From the NCBI GenBank assembly GCA_033030425.1, contig JAUFSD010000019.1, positions 1,356,033-1,420,032 of the forward strand: a stretch of DNA of 64,000 bases, written 5' to 3'. Below are positions 61,183 to 64,000 of this stretch, piece after piece. The notes beneath the pieces are model-generated. The model was not told the origin of the DNA. It ran no database searches and was given only the letters and a program-made list of their open reading frames with translations. A program made the translations under genes and the position numbers. Source of the DNA: Verpa conica (taxonomy: Eukaryota; Ascomycota; Pezizomycetes; Pezizales; Morchellaceae). The stretch's first letter is position 1. The number at the start of each line of letters is the position of its first letter.

Positions 61183-62740
61183 TCACTCGGTCTATGTCAC
61201 GATTTCGATTCTTGAGTGGGGGGGTGCAGTCTTTTTTCACTCTGGGGACTGACTAACAGTGGTCTAGGTGTCCTGAGGTCCTTTGTATGCACTCTCTGTT
61301 GTCCAGGTACTTCTGTCTCGGCACCTGGACCTTTCCCACTGCCACTTTGCGGCAGCGACTCGGGATTTCGCTGACTGCTGACAACCTGCGCCCTGCGCCC
61401 TACCTCTACCCCCTATCCCAGGCACCCCACGTCTGCCCCAGCACCGCCTGACTGCCTGCAGTCGCTGTGGCGCTGCTCCTAGGCTTGCTTGCTTGCTGCG
61501 CTTGGTGGGGGGGGGCGCGACTGCGCGAATCATGAGAAATCACTCGGTTTTCGTCGCGGTTTCTTCTTTTGAGTGGGGGAGTGCAGTCTTTTTTCACAGT
61601 TAGACCTGACTGACAGTGGTCTAGATGTCCTGAGATCCTTTGTATGCACTTCTACCTGTCCAGGTACTTCCCTCTCGGCACCTGGACCTCGGCCCTCGCC
61701 ACTTCGCAGCCGCGACTCCTGACTTCGCTGACTGCTGACAAGCTGCGCCGTACCCCACCCCCTACCCCCCTGCGCCTTAAACCCCTGCCCTAGGCACCCC
61801 ACGTCTGCCCCAGCACCGCCTGCCTGCCTGCAGTCGCTGTGGCGCTGCTCCTAGGCTTGCTTGCTTGCTGCGCTTGGTGGGGGGGGGCGACTGCGCGAGT
61901 CATGGAAAATCACTCGGTTTTTGTCGCGGTTTCGTTTCTTGAGTGAGAGAGTGCAGTCTCTTTTCTTTGTGAGGCCTTGCAGACAGTGAAGCTGATGTCT
62001 TGTGACTTTTACTTTTGCCTGTCCAGGTACTTCTCTCTCGGCACCTGGACGTCTCTCCTCGCCACGGCACGGTTCTCCCCTAAGCATTCGCTGACTGCCA
62101 GCAACCTGCGCCTGCCCCTACCCCTACCCCCACCCCCCTGCGCCAGAGACCCCATGTCTGCCCCAGCACCACCTGCCTGCCTGCAGTCGCTGTGGCGCTG
62201 CTTGCTTGCTGCGCTTGGTGGGGGGGGGCGACTGCGCGAGTCATGGGAAATCACTCGGTTTTTATTGCGATTTCGTTTTTTGAGTAGGGGAGTGCAGTCT
62301 TTTTTCTTTGTGGGGCCTTTCTGACAGTGGAGTTGAGGTCCTGTGACTTCTCTTCTTTACTTTTGCCTGTCCAGGTACTTCTCTCTCGGCACCCGGACCT
62401 CGGCCCTCGCCACGGTACCGTGCTTGCCTAGGCTTTCGCTGCCTGACTGCCAGCAACCTGCGCCTGCGCCCTACCCCCACCCCTACCCCCCTGCGCCAGA
62501 GACCCCATGTCTGCCCTAGAACCCCCTAGCTGCCTGCTTGCTTGTCAGGCTTGCTGTGGCGCCGCTTGCCTTTTGTCCGTGGGCGCTTTGGCACGAGTCA
62601 TGGAAAATCACTCGGTTTTTCTCCCGACTTCTTTTTTTTCGTACTGGAGTGTAGGTGTTTTTCTCTGGGCTTGCCCCCTGACAGTACTCTGTGTGTCCAG
62701 TGACTTCTTGGGCGCCTCTGGGCCCCTTCTCTGGCTGTCT
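61183..62740. repeat. About 350-bp tandem repeat, four full units and a diverged fifth
   Basis: TCACTCGG landmarks at 61183, 61540, 61910, 62251 and 62608 give periods of 357, 370, 341 and 357 bp. Each unit contains, in order, TCACTCGGTTTTTGTCGCG, GAGTGGGGGAGTGCAGTC, a stem-loop GTCCAGGT-N14-ACCTGGAC (at 61301, 61658, 62021; one arm mismatch at 62369), CTGACTGC..GCAACCTGCGCC, CCCCAGCACC, GCTGTGGCGCTGCT and a GTGGGGGGGGG run. Open frames in it are long but low-complexity and lie on both strands, so I regard it as noncoding. The fifth unit has lost the stem-loop. Confidence 0.85.
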
Positions 62741-62946
62741 TGGTACTTCTATACTCCGCACCGTGGCTAGACAAAAATCGTGGCTAGGCGACAACACAAC
62801 AACCACAAAGAAAGTATTTATAATTAAAGAGGTATAGACTAAAGAGCACTTGGAGAATCAATTGCAATAAATTATAGGGCGAAAAGGGGTGTCAAGCCTT
62901 AGGGCTATGGCTAGAAACTCGCTTTTTTGCTTAAAGCAGTCCTCTT
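62741..62946. other. AT-rich break inside the GC-rich repeat block
   Basis: About 200 bp of low-GC sequence (AATTAAAGAGGTATAG... and CAATAAATTATAGGG) between the diverged fifth 350-bp unit and the second palindrome cluster. It resembles, in composition only, the AT-rich stretch at 60205-60300 that follows the first array. Confidence 0.5.
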
Positions 62947-63108
62947 ACTCCCGCCATAGAGTGGTTGACTCCCGGCCGGGAGTGACTTGGTGTGGCTCCC
63001 GGTCGGGAGCATAGGACCCACCCGAGTAGTCTTTTTATACTTTTTACTGCTAGGCTACTCCCGGACGGGAGTCCTCTGCTGCCGCTTTGCCCACTCCCGG
63101 ACGGGAGT
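62947..63108. repeat. Cluster of ACTCCCGGnCGGGAGT palindromes
   Basis: Four perfect 16-bp palindromes, apart from the single central base pair, at 62968-62983 (centre C), 62995-63010 (GCTCCCGGTCGGGAGC), 63057-63072 and 63093-63108 (centre A), plus a half-site near 62947. Intervals are uneven (27, 62, 36 bp). The core differs completely from the TGTCGnnCGACA family, but the cluster occupies the same position relative to the shared segment that follows at 63117. Confidence 0.9.
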
Positions 63109-63127
63109 ACCCAATATAGACCCCCCC

Positions 63128-63554
63128 TGCGCTGCAGCCCTACCCCACCTGCCTGGGTGCCTGCTGCAGACGCTGCTGTGGCGTTGCTTCTGCGCAGCCG
63201 TGGTTTTCCGCTGGGAGCGAGATTTTGGCGACTTTTGTAGTCCCTTGTGTATTTTTATCTCTAGAGAGGGACAATCAGACAGTGCTTTGGCGGTCATAAG
63301 CTCTCTCTCAATGTACCTAGACATGGGCGGATACTTCCTCGCTTGCCTCTCGGCTGCGCGCTGCTGCAGGTTGCCCGATCACCCCAAGCCTTGTACCACG
63401 GCGCGCAATGCAGTGCTGCATATTGACCTGCGCAGCGCCTTGCAGCACCCCTACCTGTCTGGAGTCTCTCTCTGACGTCTCTATGGCGTTGCCTGCTTGC
63501 TTGCCTGCCTGCTTGCTTGCCTGCTGCCTGCGCAATCTCACGAGTCACGGAATA
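63128..63554. repeat. Large duplicated segment, copy 3
   Basis: Aligns with 60741-61182 over nearly its whole length (same order of landmarks, from TGCGCTGCAGCCC to TGCTGCATATTGACCTGCGC, then CTTGCTTGCC runs). Differences are mainly point changes and small indels. Confidence 0.85.
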
Positions 63555-64000
63555 TCACTCGGCATATGTCACGATTTCGACTTTTGAGTGAGGGGGTGCA
63601 GTCTTTTTTCACAGTAGGGCCTGACTGACAGTAGTCCAGGTGTCCTAAAATACTTTGTATGCACTTTTACTTTTCCAGGTACTTCTATCTCGGCACCTGG
63701 ACCTCGGCCCTTGCCACTTCGCGGCCGCGATTTATGACTTCGCTGACTGCTGACAACCTGCGCCCTGCGCCCTACCCCTACCCCCCGACCCCAGGCACTC
63801 CACGTCTGCCCCAGCACCCCATGGCTGCCTGCAGTCGCTGCAGCGCTGCTCCTAGGCTTGCTTGCTGCGCTTGGTGGGGGGCGGCTGCGCGAATCATGAG
63901 AAATCACTCGGTTTTTGTCGCGATTTAATAGGTTTCTTGTGTTGTGAAAGAGGGGTTAGGGGTAGATCCTCGCCCTCTTTTTCGCCCGATCCACTGTAGG
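63555..64000. repeat. About 350-bp repeat, one unit plus the start of another at the window edge
   Basis: TCACTCGG at 63555 and 63904 (349 bp apart), with the stem-loop at 63673-63702 (one end base changed). The unit contents and order match 61183-62740. The last part, after 63925, departs from the repeat. Confidence 0.8.

Noticed and set aside
61264..62806. Several 80-100 codon frames on both strands in the 350-bp repeats (for example GPGAEREVPGQ)
   Set aside because: They arise from low-stop, GC-rich tandem DNA, occur on both strands, shift frame between units and have no recognisable domain.
1..64000. tRNA or rRNA genes
   Set aside because: I looked for B-box-like GGTTCGAATCC strings with a matching cloverleaf and for conserved rRNA segments and found none; a covariance-model scan would be decisive.

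Overview
The window looks like nuclear DNA of a filamentous ascomycete (Pezizomycotina; a repeat-rich Pezizomycete would fit, but that is a guess). Coding genes are few and split by many short introns (about 50-80 nt) with GTANGN-type donors and CTAAC/CTAAT-like branch sites. The gene set is typically fungal: a membrane-anchored ankyrin protein, a STAND/NLR-type receptor with NB-ARC and TPR repeats, three LaeA-like methyltransferases, an App1-type phosphatidate phosphatase, and several short Cys/Trp-rich fungal proteins. I rebuilt exons by hand from splice signals, reading phase and family motifs; all joins keep frame unless stated.

Layout: 0.9-5.7 kb (-) ankyrin-repeat membrane protein with a decayed 3' end; 5.86-6.43 kb a MITE-like inverted-repeat element; 8.5-12.7 kb (-) hydrolase/NB-ARC/TPR receptor; 13.5-14.6 kb (-) ABHD17-like hydrolase; 16.0 kb (+) small Cys-rich protein; 16.6-18.2 kb (-) LaeA-like methyltransferase 1; 18.8-19.2 kb simple-sequence DNA; 21.3-24.0 kb (+) App1 phosphatase; 29.8-30.2 kb (-) small conserved protein; then an 11.6 kb gene-poor stretch. 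41.8-43.3 kb (-) and 50.6-52.1 kb (+) hold two head-to-head methyltransferase paralogues with matching exon lengths. Between them are a nest of foldback elements (44.5-45.3 kb), a hAT-like MITE (46.9 kb) and a secreted 8-Cys protein (49.0 kb). 59.0-59.75 kb (+) is a small membrane protein whose reading frame runs into the repeats that follow.

The most unusual part is 59.45-64 kb, a GC-rich noncoding block made of palindrome-bearing repeats. It has a 15-unit array of TGTCGnnCGACA palindromes spaced 41-44 bp apart, a second cluster of ACTCCCGGnCGGGAGT palindromes, and a roughly 350-bp tandem repeat in which each good unit carries a GTCCAGGT/ACCTGGAC stem-loop. The two palindrome clusters both lie just upstream of copies of one shared sequence, as if a modular repeat carried an interchangeable palindrome array. 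The array resembles a CRISPR array in geometry only: its spacers are related to each other and no cas-like gene is present.

Functional themes: nonself recognition (NLR, ankyrin), chromatin/secondary-metabolism-type methyltransferases (LaeA family), lipid/protein-acyl hydrolysis and repeat expansion. No rRNA, tRNA or true CRISPR locus was seen.
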